From assembly GCA_023143095.1 (NCBI GenBank), contig JAGLIF010000003.1, forward strand, positions 1 through 64,000: a stretch of DNA of 64,000 bases, written 5' to 3'. This DNA is from Candidatus Altimarinota bacterium (GTDB lineage: Bacteria > Patescibacteriota > Gracilibacteria > UBA4473). Made by a program: the position numbers and the translations under genes. A model generated the notes under the pieces. That model made no database searches and had not been told where the DNA came from. It was given only the letters and a program-made list of their open reading frames with translations. Shown piece by piece: positions 35,103 to 43,838 of the stretch (position 1 is the first letter of the stretch; the number at the start of each line of letters is the position of its first letter).

Positions 35103-36365
35103 ATGAAAACACATCAAAAAACACTCAAAAACGGTCTTCGAATTCAAGCTCTTGAGTTACCAGGAACAAATGTCGTCACTACTCTTGTTTTAGTAGGCGC
35201 TGGATCAAGATATGAAGAAGAATCCATTTCTGGAATTTCTCATTTCACCGAACACATGTTCTTTAAAGGTGCAAAAAAATACAAAAAACCAAAAGATGTA
35301 AGTCAAGTAGTCGATTCTTTCGGTGGAGAATTCAATGCCTTTACAGGTAAAGAATATGCTGGATACTTCATTAAATCTGGAAAAGAAAATCTGGAAAAAA
35401 GTTTAGATGTTCTTTCTGATATGCTTCTTTTTTCCAAATTTGATTCAAAAGAAATTGAAAAAGAACGAGGCGTTATCTTAGAAGAAATGGCCATGTATTT
35501 AGACGCTCCCATGTACCAAATTTCTTGGGACTTCGAACGCCTTGTTTTTGGAAATCAACCTTTAGGAAGAGATCAAATCGGATCTAAAAAACTTATAAAA
35601 ACAATCAAACAACAACAATTTTTAGATTACAAAAATTCACTCTATGTACCAGAAAACATAGTTATTTGCCTTTCTGGAGCAGTTACAAAAAAAACCATCA
35701 ATCTAGTCGAGAAATTCTTTCAAATGCCAACACAAAAGCAGAGTAGAACACCTTATAAATTTGATACAACACTCTCTACACAAAAATATAAACTCCGAAC
35801 TAAAAAAACAGAACAATATCATGTCTCTTTTGGTGTAAAAACAGATGCGGAAATGGATAAATCTTTTCCAACTCTAAAAATACTCTCAACAATTTTGGGT
35901 GGGAATATGAGTTCTCGGATGTTTCAACATGTCCGAGAAAAAAAAGGTCTTTGCTACTCTATTCGAACACAAGTGGATGAATTTTCCGATACGGGACTTC
36001 TCACAACTCGAGCTGGTGTAAAATTAAAAGACAACTTGCAAGCTGTAAAAGCTATTCGCTCTGAATATGACAAAATCGTAAAAAATGGCATTACTCTCGA
36101 AGAGCTGGAAAATGCCAAAAATTACCTATGCGGAAAAATAGATCTTCAAACTGAAGATACTGAAGCCGTCGCTCATGAATATGCAAAAAATGAACTGCTT
36201 TATAAAATTCATAGAAGTTTTGATAACTGGAAGGATCTTATCCAAAAAGTAAAAAAAGAAGAAGTAGACCTCTTAGCACAAAAGCTACTCCAACCAAAAA
36301 ATTTTCGTTTTGCTGGAATTGGTCCAGCCATTGATGAAGAAGCATTACTCAAACTAATTTCTTAG
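35103..36365 (+). CDS. M16 family zinc peptidase
   Basis: A 420-aa protein like mitochondrial-processing-peptidase beta-type bacterial enzymes. The inverted zinc motif is SHFTEHMFF (H47, E50, H51), with the third ligand Glu expected in VILEEMAMY about 77 residues on. The second half contains the VREKKGLCYSIRT substrate-binding signature. There is no signal peptide, so it is probably cytoplasmic. It stands alone, bracketed by two copies of the interspersed terminal repeat; the TAG stop lies in the downstream copy (36362-36387). Confidence 0.92.
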   Translation: MKTHQKTLKNGLRIQALELPGTNVVTTLVLVGAGSRYEEESISGISHFTEHMFFKGAKKYKKPKDVSQVVDSFGGEFNAFTGKEYAGYFIKSGKENLEKSLDVLSDMLLFSKFDSKEIEKERGVILEEMAMYLDAPMYQISWDFERLVFGNQPLGRDQIGSKKLIKTIKQQQFLDYKNSLYVPENIVICLSGAVTKKTINLVEKFFQMPTQKQSRTPYKFDTTLSTQKYKLRTKKTEQYHVSFGVKTDAEMDKSFPTLKILSTILGGNMSSRMFQHVREKKGLCYSIRTQVDEFSDTGLLTTRAGVKLKDNLQAVKAIRSEYDKIVKNGITLEELENAKNYLCGKIDLQTEDTEAVAHEYAKNELLYKIHRSFDNWKDLIQKVKKEEVDLLAQKLLQPKNFRFAGIGPAIDEEALLKLIS

Positions 36366-36387
36366 GGAAACACTGATAAATAAACTC
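36362..36387 (+). repeat. Solo terminal repeat overlapping the M16 peptidase stop
   Basis: TTAGGGAAACACTGAT followed by AAATAAACTC. The peptidase stop TAG is positions 2-4. It sits between convergent genes. Confidence 0.7.
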
Positions 36388-36421
36388 GTCTCCTCGCCAA
36401 GTCGCCAAGTCCGAACTTTTA

Positions 36422-37336
36422 CTAATTTCGCACAAAATATTCCCTTATTTGATCAAAACTCTCAGGAATATATGCCCATTTTTCCATAAATTTTTGATGA
36501 AACACATCGTGAAACTGCGACTGAAAAATACGAATAATCTTTAACTTTTTGGTATTTACCTCAATATTTTTAATATCTGCAAAAACTTTTCCATGAACAG
36601 TATATTCAAGAATTTTGGGAAAAATGCTTTGTTGTTTCAACACACTGTGCACAACTTTTCCTACAAACCTATGATCGGAATGATCGTCTTGAGTTGAAGA
36701 AGGAACAATGACTTCCTCTATTTCATAACGAGAAAGAAGATCTTTCAAATTTTTTTCTAAATTACCCTTTGTATATTTTTCAAAAGGAAAATAGCTTGAT
36801 CTAGAAGTTTTTCGTTGTTTCGTAAAAGAAGATTGCACCACTTGTTTTTCTTCCAATTCTGCCAAATGACCATCTGGAAATCCAAGAAAAAATAAATCTG
36901 ATTCTTTGAGTCCTAAAAAAACAGCCGCTTTTTTTGATTCTTCTTTTCGTATTCTTCCATAATTTTGAGCGAGCGAAGCAATATCTGAATCATAAGCATC
37001 TCCATCCGTAACAAATATGATTTTGACCGACTTTCCCTCTTTCACTTTTTCTTCAATCCTAAGACTGCAACAAAGCACCTCGTCATCAGGATGCGGTGCA
37101 AATATAACCGTAACAGGCTTTTTCTTTTTAAAAGATAAAATTCTTTCGTGCTGTTTTCTTTGGAAATATTTATGAAAAGAGTCTCGACTTCGTTTCTTTG
37201 ATAACAACCTTCTCGAAACAACATCCTTTCTCTGTCTTTGATCGGAAATGAAATACTGACTCTCCAAAGACGGACTCATCAATTGCTGATCCAAAACATT
37301 TTTCCAAAAAAGGGCCGATACAACTAGATGCTCCAT
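36422..37336 (-). CDS. PIG-L/LmbE family deacetylase
   Basis: A 304-aa protein. After about 70 basic residues the catalytic zinc motif VIFAPHPDDEVLCC appears (78-91), then IIFVTDGDAYDSD, and a later DDHSDHRFVG supplying the third ligand. Family members remove acetyl from GlcNAc-type sugars (GlcNAc-PI, bacillithiol and mycothiol precursors, antibiotic sugars). The substrate here is unknown. The Arg/Lys-rich N-terminal extension is unusual and could bind membrane or nucleic acid. Confidence 0.85.
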   Translation of the reverse strand: MEHLVVSALFWKNVLDQQLMSPSLESQYFISDQRQRKDVVSRRLLSKKRSRDSFHKYFQRKQHERILSFKKKKPVTVIFAPHPDDEVLCCSLRIEEKVKEGKSVKIIFVTDGDAYDSDIASLAQNYGRIRKEESKKAAVFLGLKESDLFFLGFPDGHLAELEEKQVVQSSFTKQRKTSRSSYFPFEKYTKGNLEKNLKDLLSRYEIEEVIVPSSTQDDHSDHRFVGKVVHSVLKQQSIFPKILEYTVHGKVFADIKNIEVNTKKLKIIRIFQSQFHDVFHQKFMEKWAYIPESFDQIREYFVRN

Positions 37337-37383
37337 TTAGAAAAATAATAATGATAATTGAAAAATCAACAAGACAAATATGT

Positions 37384-37421
37384 CTTAAGGAAACACAAGT
37401 TTATTTATCAGTGTGTCTTTA
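37384..37421. repeat. Two head-to-head terminal repeats, almost no interior
   Basis: TTAAGGAAACACAAG runs directly into TTTATTTATCAGTGTG and then TCTTTA. It looks like the element of 13249-13522 with its interior deleted. The pilB stop TAA (minus, 37419-37421) is inside the right repeat. Confidence 0.65.
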
Positions 37422-39095
37422 TTCCACCACCCGATATACTTCCGAAAGCGAAATTTTTCCTAAAAGAACTTTTCGTATCCCATCTTCAAAAAGACTCAAT
37501 TGGTTTGTGTTTTCCAATAAATAATTATTTATTTCGAACTCTGTTTCTCCATCTGAAATTTTTTCCCGAAGAACATTATCCAAAATCAAAACTTCACACA
37601 AAACAGTTCGACCAACATAACCCGTATGAGAACAAGCCTCACATCCAGTTGGTTCTAATACTTCAATATCTTTCTCCATCTGTTTCACAAAATTTCCTGA
37701 AGCATCTTTCGCTTTTGGAATAATCTCTGGATAAAGTTTTTTCAACCGATCCAAAGCAACTTTTATTTTAGAATTTTCGTCTAACCCAATTCTTACTTTT
37801 TTGGCACAACTTGAACAAACCTTTCGCACCAATCTTTGTGCAAAAACCGCATTGATCGATCCAGAAATATTATAACTTTCCAGTCCCAAGTTTCTCAAAC
37901 GAGTAATAGCTCCAATCGCTGAATTGGTATGCAAAGAAGAAAAAACAAGATGTCCAGTCAATGCCGCTTCTGAAGCAAGTTTTGCCGTAGAAAATTCTCG
38001 AATCTCTCCAATCAAAATCGTATCTGGATCGTGTCGCAAAAGAGCTTTAAGTCCAGTTGAAAAATTATATTCTTGCTTCTCATCTACTTGAGATTGTGTG
38101 ATATTTTGAAGATGGTATTCAATAGGATCTTCAAGCGTTACTATTTTTTTTGCTTCATCATTAATTTCCGACAACATTGAATAAAGCGTTGTCGTTTTCC
38201 CTGATCCTGTAGGACCAGTTACCAAAATCATTCCATTTTTTTGATGAATAACAGATTGAATTTTTTCTTGTATTTTGTCATCAAACCCTAATTCTGAGAA
38301 TTTTTTAATCCCTTTTCGCGAATCCAATACACGCATCACAATGGACTCTAGATATTCTGTTGGCAAAGAAGAAATACGCATATCAATCCGACGATCATTT
38401 GCTATAAAACTCAAATGTCCATCTTGCGGAAGATCATAAATATTCGACTTCATCCCAGACTCATATTTAATACGAGACACGAGATTCTTAGCTTGTTCCA
38501 AACCAATCTCACAAATATCGTGAAGAATGCCATCTACACGAAACCGAAGCACCATATTTTTTTCGTTAGGTTGCAAATGAATATCAGATACTTTATTTCG
38601 AATAGCAAAAATCTGGATTTCATTAAGTGCTTTTTCCGTTGGAAAAGTTTTTATTCGTTCCTCTAATTCCGCAAATTGAATAAATTGCGATTCAAATGTT
38701 TCATGTTCCTTTTCATCAAAATCACTTCTTATTTCAACAATCTTCTGATTTAAAAACTTAGACCCAAAGACATCAAAAGCCTTTTGAAGACTATGTTTTG
38801 AACAAATAAATAATTCTACTTCAAAATCTTTTTCCTCCATATATTCAACAAATTCCTTAGTATTCTTAAAACTAGAATCAAACACTGCAATCTTTAATTT
38901 TTTTGCGTTCCTAAAAAAAGGAACTGCTTTTGCTTTTTCACAAAAATCTTTTTCCACCAATTTTAACACATCTGGATTAATCGGAAATTTTGCTATATTA
39001 ATATAATCCAATCCCAACTTCTGAGCCTTTTTTTGAGCTTCCCGTTCCTCAAACTCAAGATTTACAGCATTATCTGGATTCAAATTTTGTACCAT
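37419..39095 (-). CDS. pilB: Type IV pilus assembly ATPase PilB (GspE family)
   Basis: A 558-aa cytoplasmic extension ATPase. It has an N-terminal domain with YINIAKFPINPDVLKLVE, Walker A VTGPTGSGKTTTLYSML (about 292-308), the Asp box TLEDPIEYHL, Walker B DPDTILIGEIR, and a tetracysteine zinc element (CSSCAKK, later GCEACSHTGY). ATG 39095 lies 6 nt after a perfect TATAAT (39102-39107, minus), so the mRNA is probably leaderless and the upstream in-frame start is excluded. The pilus core genes follow on the plus strand from 39858. No pilT retraction ATPase is seen. Confidence 0.93.
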   Translation of the reverse strand: MVQNLNPDNAVNLEFEEREAQKKAQKLGLDYINIAKFPINPDVLKLVEKDFCEKAKAVPFFRNAKKLKIAVFDSSFKNTKEFVEYMEEKDFEVELFICSKHSLQKAFDVFGSKFLNQKIVEIRSDFDEKEHETFESQFIQFAELEERIKTFPTEKALNEIQIFAIRNKVSDIHLQPNEKNMVLRFRVDGILHDICEIGLEQAKNLVSRIKYESGMKSNIYDLPQDGHLSFIANDRRIDMRISSLPTEYLESIVMRVLDSRKGIKKFSELGFDDKIQEKIQSVIHQKNGMILVTGPTGSGKTTTLYSMLSEINDEAKKIVTLEDPIEYHLQNITQSQVDEKQEYNFSTGLKALLRHDPDTILIGEIREFSTAKLASEAALTGHLVFSSLHTNSAIGAITRLRNLGLESYNISGSINAVFAQRLVRKVCSSCAKKVRIGLDENSKIKVALDRLKKLYPEIIPKAKDASGNFVKQMEKDIEVLEPTGCEACSHTGYVGRTVLCEVLILDNVLREKISDGETEFEINNYLLENTNQLSLFEDGIRKVLLGKISLSEVYRVVE

Positions 39096-39126
39096 CTCCC
39101 AATTATAGCACATTTATGGTAAAGAA

Positions 39127-39810
39127 TCAATTACCCAACACCTCTTTCCCTAACTTCGTTTCCAAGATTTTTTCTGCCCGTTTTTTCAAAAATTCTTTTG
39201 ACTCTTCTTGCCAGCAAATTTTAATCTCCCTCTTCGTCGAATCAATCTTTGGAATTGGAAAAAAATCTTTCAGTGTTACCACTTTCATTTGTGTTCCTGC
39301 AATTTGTTGCAAAATTTGTTGCGTCTTTTTTTCTCCAAAAATAGCTTCTGGAAAAAAAATCGTATCACAACCTGCATTCTTAGCATTGCGAATAAATTTC
39401 CTTGTCAATCGTCTAAATTCTACGCTGTCTGCTAACCCCTCGTTTGCAAAATCACGCAACAATTGTGTATCAAAAAGAGTTATATTAGGCTTTTTTTCTG
39501 CTCGACGAGTGTCTTTTGGATTGTAATCATTTAAATATTTTGTTTGATCACTTTCTACTATTTGTTTTTGAAAAAAAGTTTTAGCTTCAAGATTCTTTCG
39601 ATCGAGAAAAACACCAATGCGTCCAAATCGTGTTATTTCTGATAAGATTTCCTTTATACCTCTTTCCCTAAAATCAGATTCTTTTATAGACTCTTTTTCT
39701 TTTGATATTTTTTTAAAAAAGAATTTAATTTTTGCTTTTGGATATTGCTTTAAAATTGTCCGTCCCAAAACAAAAATCCCAAAGTCCGCGCCCGAAATGA
39801 GAACTTGCAT
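39127..39810 (-). CDS. Degenerate glutamate racemase (MurI)-like protein
   Basis: A 227-aa protein whose layout recalls MurI. The N-terminus VLISGADFGIFVLGRTILKQ parallels the FDSGVGGLTVL start. A second-domain block runs DTQLLRDFANEGLADSVEFR and later AGCDTIFFPEAIFGEKKTQQ, where MurI has its DTLVLGCTHYP motif. Neither catalytic Cys (ACNT and GCTHYP contexts) is present. It may be an inactive homologue with another role, or a different Asp/Glu racemase-superfamily enzyme. It would fit an organism that makes D-Glu with MurL. The gene lies between pilB and the divergent pilN-like gene. Confidence 0.5.
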   Translation of the reverse strand: MQVLISGADFGIFVLGRTILKQYPKAKIKFFFKKISKEKESIKESDFRERGIKEILSEITRFGRIGVFLDRKNLEAKTFFQKQIVESDQTKYLNDYNPKDTRRAEKKPNITLFDTQLLRDFANEGLADSVEFRRLTRKFIRNAKNAGCDTIFFPEAIFGEKKTQQILQQIAGTQMKVVTLKDFFPIPKIDSTKREIKICWQEESKEFLKKRAEKILETKLGKEVLGN

Positions 39811-39823
39811 TTATCCAATAAAA

Positions 39824-39833
39824 AGTATATAAT
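39824..39833. promoter_or_regulatory. Overlapping divergent -10 boxes
   Basis: TATAAT at 39828-39833 faces the pilN-like gene (ATG 39858). TATACT on the minus strand (39824-39829) faces the MurI-like gene (ATG 39810). The boxes share two bases, so the two polymerases cannot bind at once. Confidence 0.5.
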
Positions 39834-39857
39834 TGCGGGAAGAATATAAACACAAAA

Positions 39858-40364
39858 ATGACTTCATCACAAACAAATAACAAAAAAATTACAACTTCGA
39901 CCATTCTAACCCTTCTTTTTTTCACTGGAACGGTCGTTCTTTCTGGCTCATTAGTCTGGCAAAAATATTCCTTAGCTGAAACACGAACACAGCTCAATGA
40001 ATCTATTAAAGTGAAAGAAGCACTCATTACTGACTATTCAAAAAAAGATTTGATTGGAGAAAAACATCTTTCTCAAGAAATTTTAAAAAAGGCCGAGTCA
40101 TACCGAGTAATTTGGTCACAAAAGCTTAAAGATGTCCGAACTCTAGAAAATAAAAATATCAATTTCCTCTCTATATCATTGGAAAAAGGTGCTAAGGTTT
40201 CCATTTCAGCTACCGCCAACAGCAAGGAAGCGATTTCTAAATTAATCGAAACGATAAAATCTGATCCTCTTTTTACAAATCCCTTTGTTTCTGGTTTTTC
40301 AGAATCAGAAATTGAAAATCAAAAAAACTATAAATTCTTAATTACTTTTTCCTATCTTAAATAA
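39858..40364 (+). CDS. PilN-like pilus alignment protein
   Basis: A 168-aa bitopic protein with a short cytoplasmic N-terminus (TSSQTNNKKITTS), one membrane helix (TILTLLFFTGTVVLSGSLVW), a coiled coil and a small alpha/beta domain (NFLSISLEKGAKVSISATAN) typical of PilN/PilO folds. It stands first in a pilN-pilO-pilC-minor-pilin operon. PilN normally binds PilM, whose gene is not in this window. Identification rests on topology and gene order more than on sequence motifs. Confidence 0.65.
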   Translation: MTSSQTNNKKITTSTILTLLFFTGTVVLSGSLVWQKYSLAETRTQLNESIKVKEALITDYSKKDLIGEKHLSQEILKKAESYRVIWSQKLKDVRTLENKNINFLSISLEKGAKVSISATANSKEAISKLIETIKSDPLFTNPFVSGFSESEIENQKNYKFLITFSYLK

Positions 40365-40873
40365 TGAACTCTTGGAAAATATGGCTTTCGTTTTCAATTC
40401 TTCCTATTTTCGTCTTTTGGATTTCGCCTGCCTGGAAAGAAGTAAAAATTGAAAAAAAAGGAGTAGAAACTCTTGAAATACTTCGAGATGAAAAAATTAA
40501 AGAACTTCAAACCCTATCAGAAAAAAAAGAAACACTTCTTGATAACGATAATCAAGAAATCCTCAAAAAGATTCCATTAACATTAGAACAAGAAAACCTT
40601 ATCCGAGATCTTACTAAGATTTCAAAAGAAACTGGATTTTACTTTACTTCTCTTTCTTTTGGAAAGGGAAGAAATGCTGATGTTAATGCCCCTCAAATAA
40701 ATCTTAACTTTTCTGTAGAAGGTCGATTGGATAAAGTTCAACCATTCCTTTCTCGCATTGAAAATAATGAACGATTTTTAGGAATGAACGATCTTGATCT
40801 TAATATTAAAGATAAAAATGGTTTAAAAATCGCTAGTTTTTCAGTTTCTCTCTACGCTTTCGCTCAAGAATAA
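40364..40873 (+). CDS. PilO-like pilus alignment protein
   Basis: A 169-aa bitopic protein. The membrane helix (WLSFSILPIFVFWISPAW) is followed by a long coiled coil (EILRDEKIKELQTLSEKKET) and a ferredoxin-like domain with DVNAPQINLNFSVEGRLDKV, the typical PilO pattern. Its start overlaps the stop of the PilN-like gene by one base. PilN and PilO form the inner-membrane link between the cytoplasmic motor and the rest of the machine. Confidence 0.68.
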   Translation: MNSWKIWLSFSILPIFVFWISPAWKEVKIEKKGVETLEILRDEKIKELQTLSEKKETLLDNDNQEILKKIPLTLEQENLIRDLTKISKETGFYFTSLSFGKGRNADVNAPQINLNFSVEGRLDKVQPFLSRIENNERFLGMNDLDLNIKDKNGLKIASFSVSLYAFAQE

Positions 40874-40875
40874 AT

Positions 40876-42126
40876 ATGTCTTCAACACATTCTCACTCTC
40901 CCATTGATAACAATCCAAATACTGATTTGGAAACAATTTTAAAAACTCCAATAACACCTGCCAAAAAAAGTTTAAACTTATTGAAAAACCCAAAAAAAAG
41001 AGAGATTATTTACGGCGTAACAGACCGACAAAACGATCCATTCCTTGTAAAAGTAAATGATTTTTTAATAGATCATGGTCGCGTAACACTAAAAGAAAAA
41101 TCTCTTTTCTTTAATTCACTTCGTTTACTCGTCAATTCTGGTGTTCCTTTCACCAAGTCTCTTCGAATGCTGGCAAAAAGAACTACAAATATCAAACTTT
41201 TCCGAGTCATAAACACAATGGTGTATGATATGGAAAAAAACGGACAATCTTTTTCTGGTGCCATGATCAAGCACCCATCAATTTTTTCTTCTTCTGAAAC
41301 AAAAATGATTTATTCAGGAGAAATTTCTGGAAAAATTGAAAAAACACTCAACTCAATTGCTACGCAATTACAAAAAAGTATTGAATTTGAAATGCAAATA
41401 AAAAGCGCTTTACTTTATCCTGCAACCGTTTTTACAGCCATCATTATTGCTGGAATTATTGTAGTCATGTTTATTATTCCACAATTCGTTTCTCTTTTTG
41501 CTGAATTTGGAGGAGACCTCCCTCTTTCTACAAAAACACTTCTTTGGATATCTGATTTTATGATCCAATTTTGGTGGATTCTTCTCTGTTTTTTAATCGG
41601 AAGCGTTTTTGCCTTCTCTTCTTGGAAAAAAACTGAAGAAGGGAGAAAAGAATGGGACCGTTTTATTCTAAATTTACCTTTTGTAAAATCCCTTATCAAT
41701 AACCTTCAAGTCGTTCGTATTGCTTCAAACTTTTCAACACTTATGCATTCTGGTATTCCAGTAAATAAATCACTTCGTGTTTTAGGCGAAATCATGCCAA
41801 ATACTATTATTGCACAAGCCATCTTTTCTGCTGAAATAAATGTACGAAAAGGACTTACCTTAAGTGAATCTTTCCGACAAGAATCAACCATTGATCCTGT
41901 ACTCTCCGAAATCCTAGAGATAGGAGAACAATCTGGAAATATTGCCGAAGTTCTAAATAAAATCGCAACACAATATGAATTAGAAGTGGATTCTCAGCTC
42001 AAAAACCTTTCGACCATCTTGGAACCTCTAATTATTTTAATCGTTGGAGGTGCTGTTATTTTCATGGCACTCGCCATTTTAGGACCTATTTTTCAACTTC
42101 AAGAACTTTTTAGTACTGGACTTTAA
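40876..42126 (+). CDS. pilC: Type IV pilus inner-membrane platform protein PilC (GspF family)
   Basis: A 416-aa protein with two GspF domains: SLFFNSLRLLVNSGVPFTKS and ASNFSTLMHSGIPVNKSLRV. Three membrane stretches are visible: VFTAIIIAGIIVVMFIIPQF, FWWILLCFLIGSVFAF and the C-terminal IILIVGGAVIFMALAILGPI. It couples PilB ATP hydrolysis to pilin insertion. The 70-residue N-terminal cytoplasmic lead is longer than the minimal family. It starts 2 nt after the PilO-like gene. Confidence 0.9.
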   Translation: MSSTHSHSPIDNNPNTDLETILKTPITPAKKSLNLLKNPKKREIIYGVTDRQNDPFLVKVNDFLIDHGRVTLKEKSLFFNSLRLLVNSGVPFTKSLRMLAKRTTNIKLFRVINTMVYDMEKNGQSFSGAMIKHPSIFSSSETKMIYSGEISGKIEKTLNSIATQLQKSIEFEMQIKSALLYPATVFTAIIIAGIIVVMFIIPQFVSLFAEFGGDLPLSTKTLLWISDFMIQFWWILLCFLIGSVFAFSSWKKTEEGRKEWDRFILNLPFVKSLINNLQVVRIASNFSTLMHSGIPVNKSLRVLGEIMPNTIIAQAIFSAEINVRKGLTLSESFRQESTIDPVLSEILEIGEQSGNIAEVLNKIATQYELEVDSQLKNLSTILEPLIILIVGGAVIFMALAILGPIFQLQELFSTGL

Positions 42127-42137
42127 TTTTCTAAAAA

Positions 42138-42635
42138 ATGAAAAATTTCATCAAAAAAGAAAAACAAAAAAATAAAGGATTTTCACTAATTGAACTATTA
42201 ATAGTCATCGTACTCATTGGTATTTTTTCCAGTATGATAGGTCCTGGTTGGATAGATTTTTACCGAAAAAAGAATCTCAACTATTCTGTTCAGATTGTAA
42301 AAACAACTCTTGCCGAAGGATTTTCTTCTGCACGATCTCAACCAAAAACTTTTGGTATTGAAGTATATAAAAATACTAATGAAATAAAATTTTTCGAATG
42401 TACTAACTACGCCTGTTCTTCAAAAATCTACGCTGATTCAGAAAAATTTTCGGGCATTGTTACTATTACTTCAGACGATCTCGAAATTCGATTTAAACCG
42501 CCTCATGGAGAAATGACCTTTTTTGATAAAAATGGTCAATTATCTGAAAGTATCAAGTCAATTACAATTGATCTTGAAAACAAATACAAAAAAACAATCA
42601 CACTCTATAAAAACTCAGGTCTTATCGAAGATTAA
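42138..42635 (+). CDS. Minor pilin, GspH/FimT-like
   Basis: A 165-aa prepilin with signal NKGFSLIELLIVIVLIGIF (Gly before mature Phe, Glu at +5). A GspH-like segment follows (YSVQIVKTTLAEGFSSARSQ), and the globular domain has a Cys pair (ECTNYACS). It opens the second four-gene pilin cassette, right after pilC with an 11-nt gap. It corresponds in position and type to the protein at 4330. Confidence 0.84.
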   Translation: MKNFIKKEKQKNKGFSLIELLIVIVLIGIFSSMIGPGWIDFYRKKNLNYSVQIVKTTLAEGFSSARSQPKTFGIEVYKNTNEIKFFECTNYACSSKIYADSEKFSGIVTITSDDLEIRFKPPHGEMTFFDKNGQLSESIKSITIDLENKYKKTITLYKNSGLIED

Positions 42636-42647
42636 AAAAATTTCTCA

Positions 42648-43250
42648 ATGAAACTAAAAGAGACTATCCGTTTACTACTTAAAAACCGACAAAAAAATTC
42701 TGCCGCAATCGCTGGATTTACGCTTATCGAAACAATGGTAACAATTGTTATTTTAGCCTTCTCTCTTTCTGGAACAATTTATTTGATGATGACTATTTTA
42801 AATTCCACCGAAACAAATCAAAAGCGTATTACCGCAACATATTTAGCCCAAGAATGTACAGAACTGGTTCGAAACATGCGGGATTCTGCGTGGAAACAAA
42901 ATATGCCATGGAATTGTGCTTTCCCAGATGGTACACAAACCTATCGAATTCATCCTGATATAAATGCTATTCCAGGTTCTTTTCTTACTATGTGCAAAAC
43001 CAAACTAGGTGCACAGATTGAAACTGATAATTTTTCTCCCGATTTTTTCACACTTTATAAGACTGATGGGCGTTTTTCCCATAACTCTACATTACCAAAT
43101 AGTGAACCAACTATATTTCAACGAAAAATCGTTATTTCTAATGTTGATAATGAAAAAATGACCATTACCTGTAATGTATCTTGGCGAAAAAATCATTCTA
43201 CCGAAAAAATCGAAATCTCTGAAATATTAACAAACTGGCAAAAAAGATAA
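42648..43250 (+). CDS. Minor pilin, PilV/GspI-like
   Basis: A 200-aa prepilin. After a basic leader comes IAGFTLIETMVTIVILAFSL with Gly and Glu at the prepilin positions. Then comes the PilV-type ATYLAQECTELVRNMRDSAW, closely matching the segment of the protein at 5655. Four or more Cys in the globular part may form disulfides outside the cell. It is in operon with its neighbours. Confidence 0.83.
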   Translation: MKLKETIRLLLKNRQKNSAAIAGFTLIETMVTIVILAFSLSGTIYLMMTILNSTETNQKRITATYLAQECTELVRNMRDSAWKQNMPWNCAFPDGTQTYRIHPDINAIPGSFLTMCKTKLGAQIETDNFSPDFFTLYKTDGRFSHNSTLPNSEPTIFQRKIVISNVDNEKMTITCNVSWRKNHSTEKIEISEILTNWQKR

Positions 43251-43262
43251 TTGTATTTCCTT

Positions 43263-43838
43263 ATGCAAAAACTTATTAAAAAATTCTTTCAAAAAAAAGC
43301 TTCCTCTCAACGGAAGAATGGATTTACGCTTGTGGAAGTCTTGGTTTCTATTGTAATTTCTGGCATGGTTTTGGTTTCAGTTATGGGAAGTTACTGGATT
43401 TTAATGAAGACAAATCAAGCCGCCGAACTTTCTCGAAACCTACAAAAAGAAACTAGTTTTACACTAATCCGAATGACAGACAAAATCCGAAGTCTTTCTA
43501 TTGATTACGAAGCTTATGAAAATAATTCTGGAAAACTCTGCGAAAACCAAAATCTTCAAACAGAACAGATCATGCTTTGTATAAAAGACAATCAAATATT
43601 TGAACATAAAGATGGAATGCTCTTTATGAATGACCAACCGCTTTTTTCTTCTTCTTTCGAAGTAGAAACCGTTTATTTCTCAGTTTCTCCATCTCAAGAC
43701 CCTTTTAAAAACTTAGCGAAAAAAGAGTTTCAACTTCAACCAAAAGTGACAATCTTTTTGAAAGTAAAAGCAAAACTAAACCCTAAAATAAAATTTGAAA
43801 TTCAAACAACAATTTCTTCACGAAAATACACTCCATAA
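43263..43838 (+). CDS. Minor pilin, PilW/GspJ-like
   Basis: A 191-aa prepilin with signal KNGFTLVEVLVSIVISGMVL, then a GspJ-like helix (LQKETSFTLIRMTDKIRSLS) and a beta-rich C-terminus. An in-frame TTG at 43251 directly follows the previous stop, but ATG 43263 (MQKLIKKFF) is the natural start. The last base of its stop is the first base of the next gene's ATG. Confidence 0.82.
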   Translation: MQKLIKKFFQKKASSQRKNGFTLVEVLVSIVISGMVLVSVMGSYWILMKTNQAAELSRNLQKETSFTLIRMTDKIRSLSIDYEAYENNSGKLCENQNLQTEQIMLCIKDNQIFEHKDGMLFMNDQPLFSSSFEVETVYFSVSPSQDPFKNLAKKEFQLQPKVTIFLKVKAKLNPKIKFEIQTTISSRKYTP

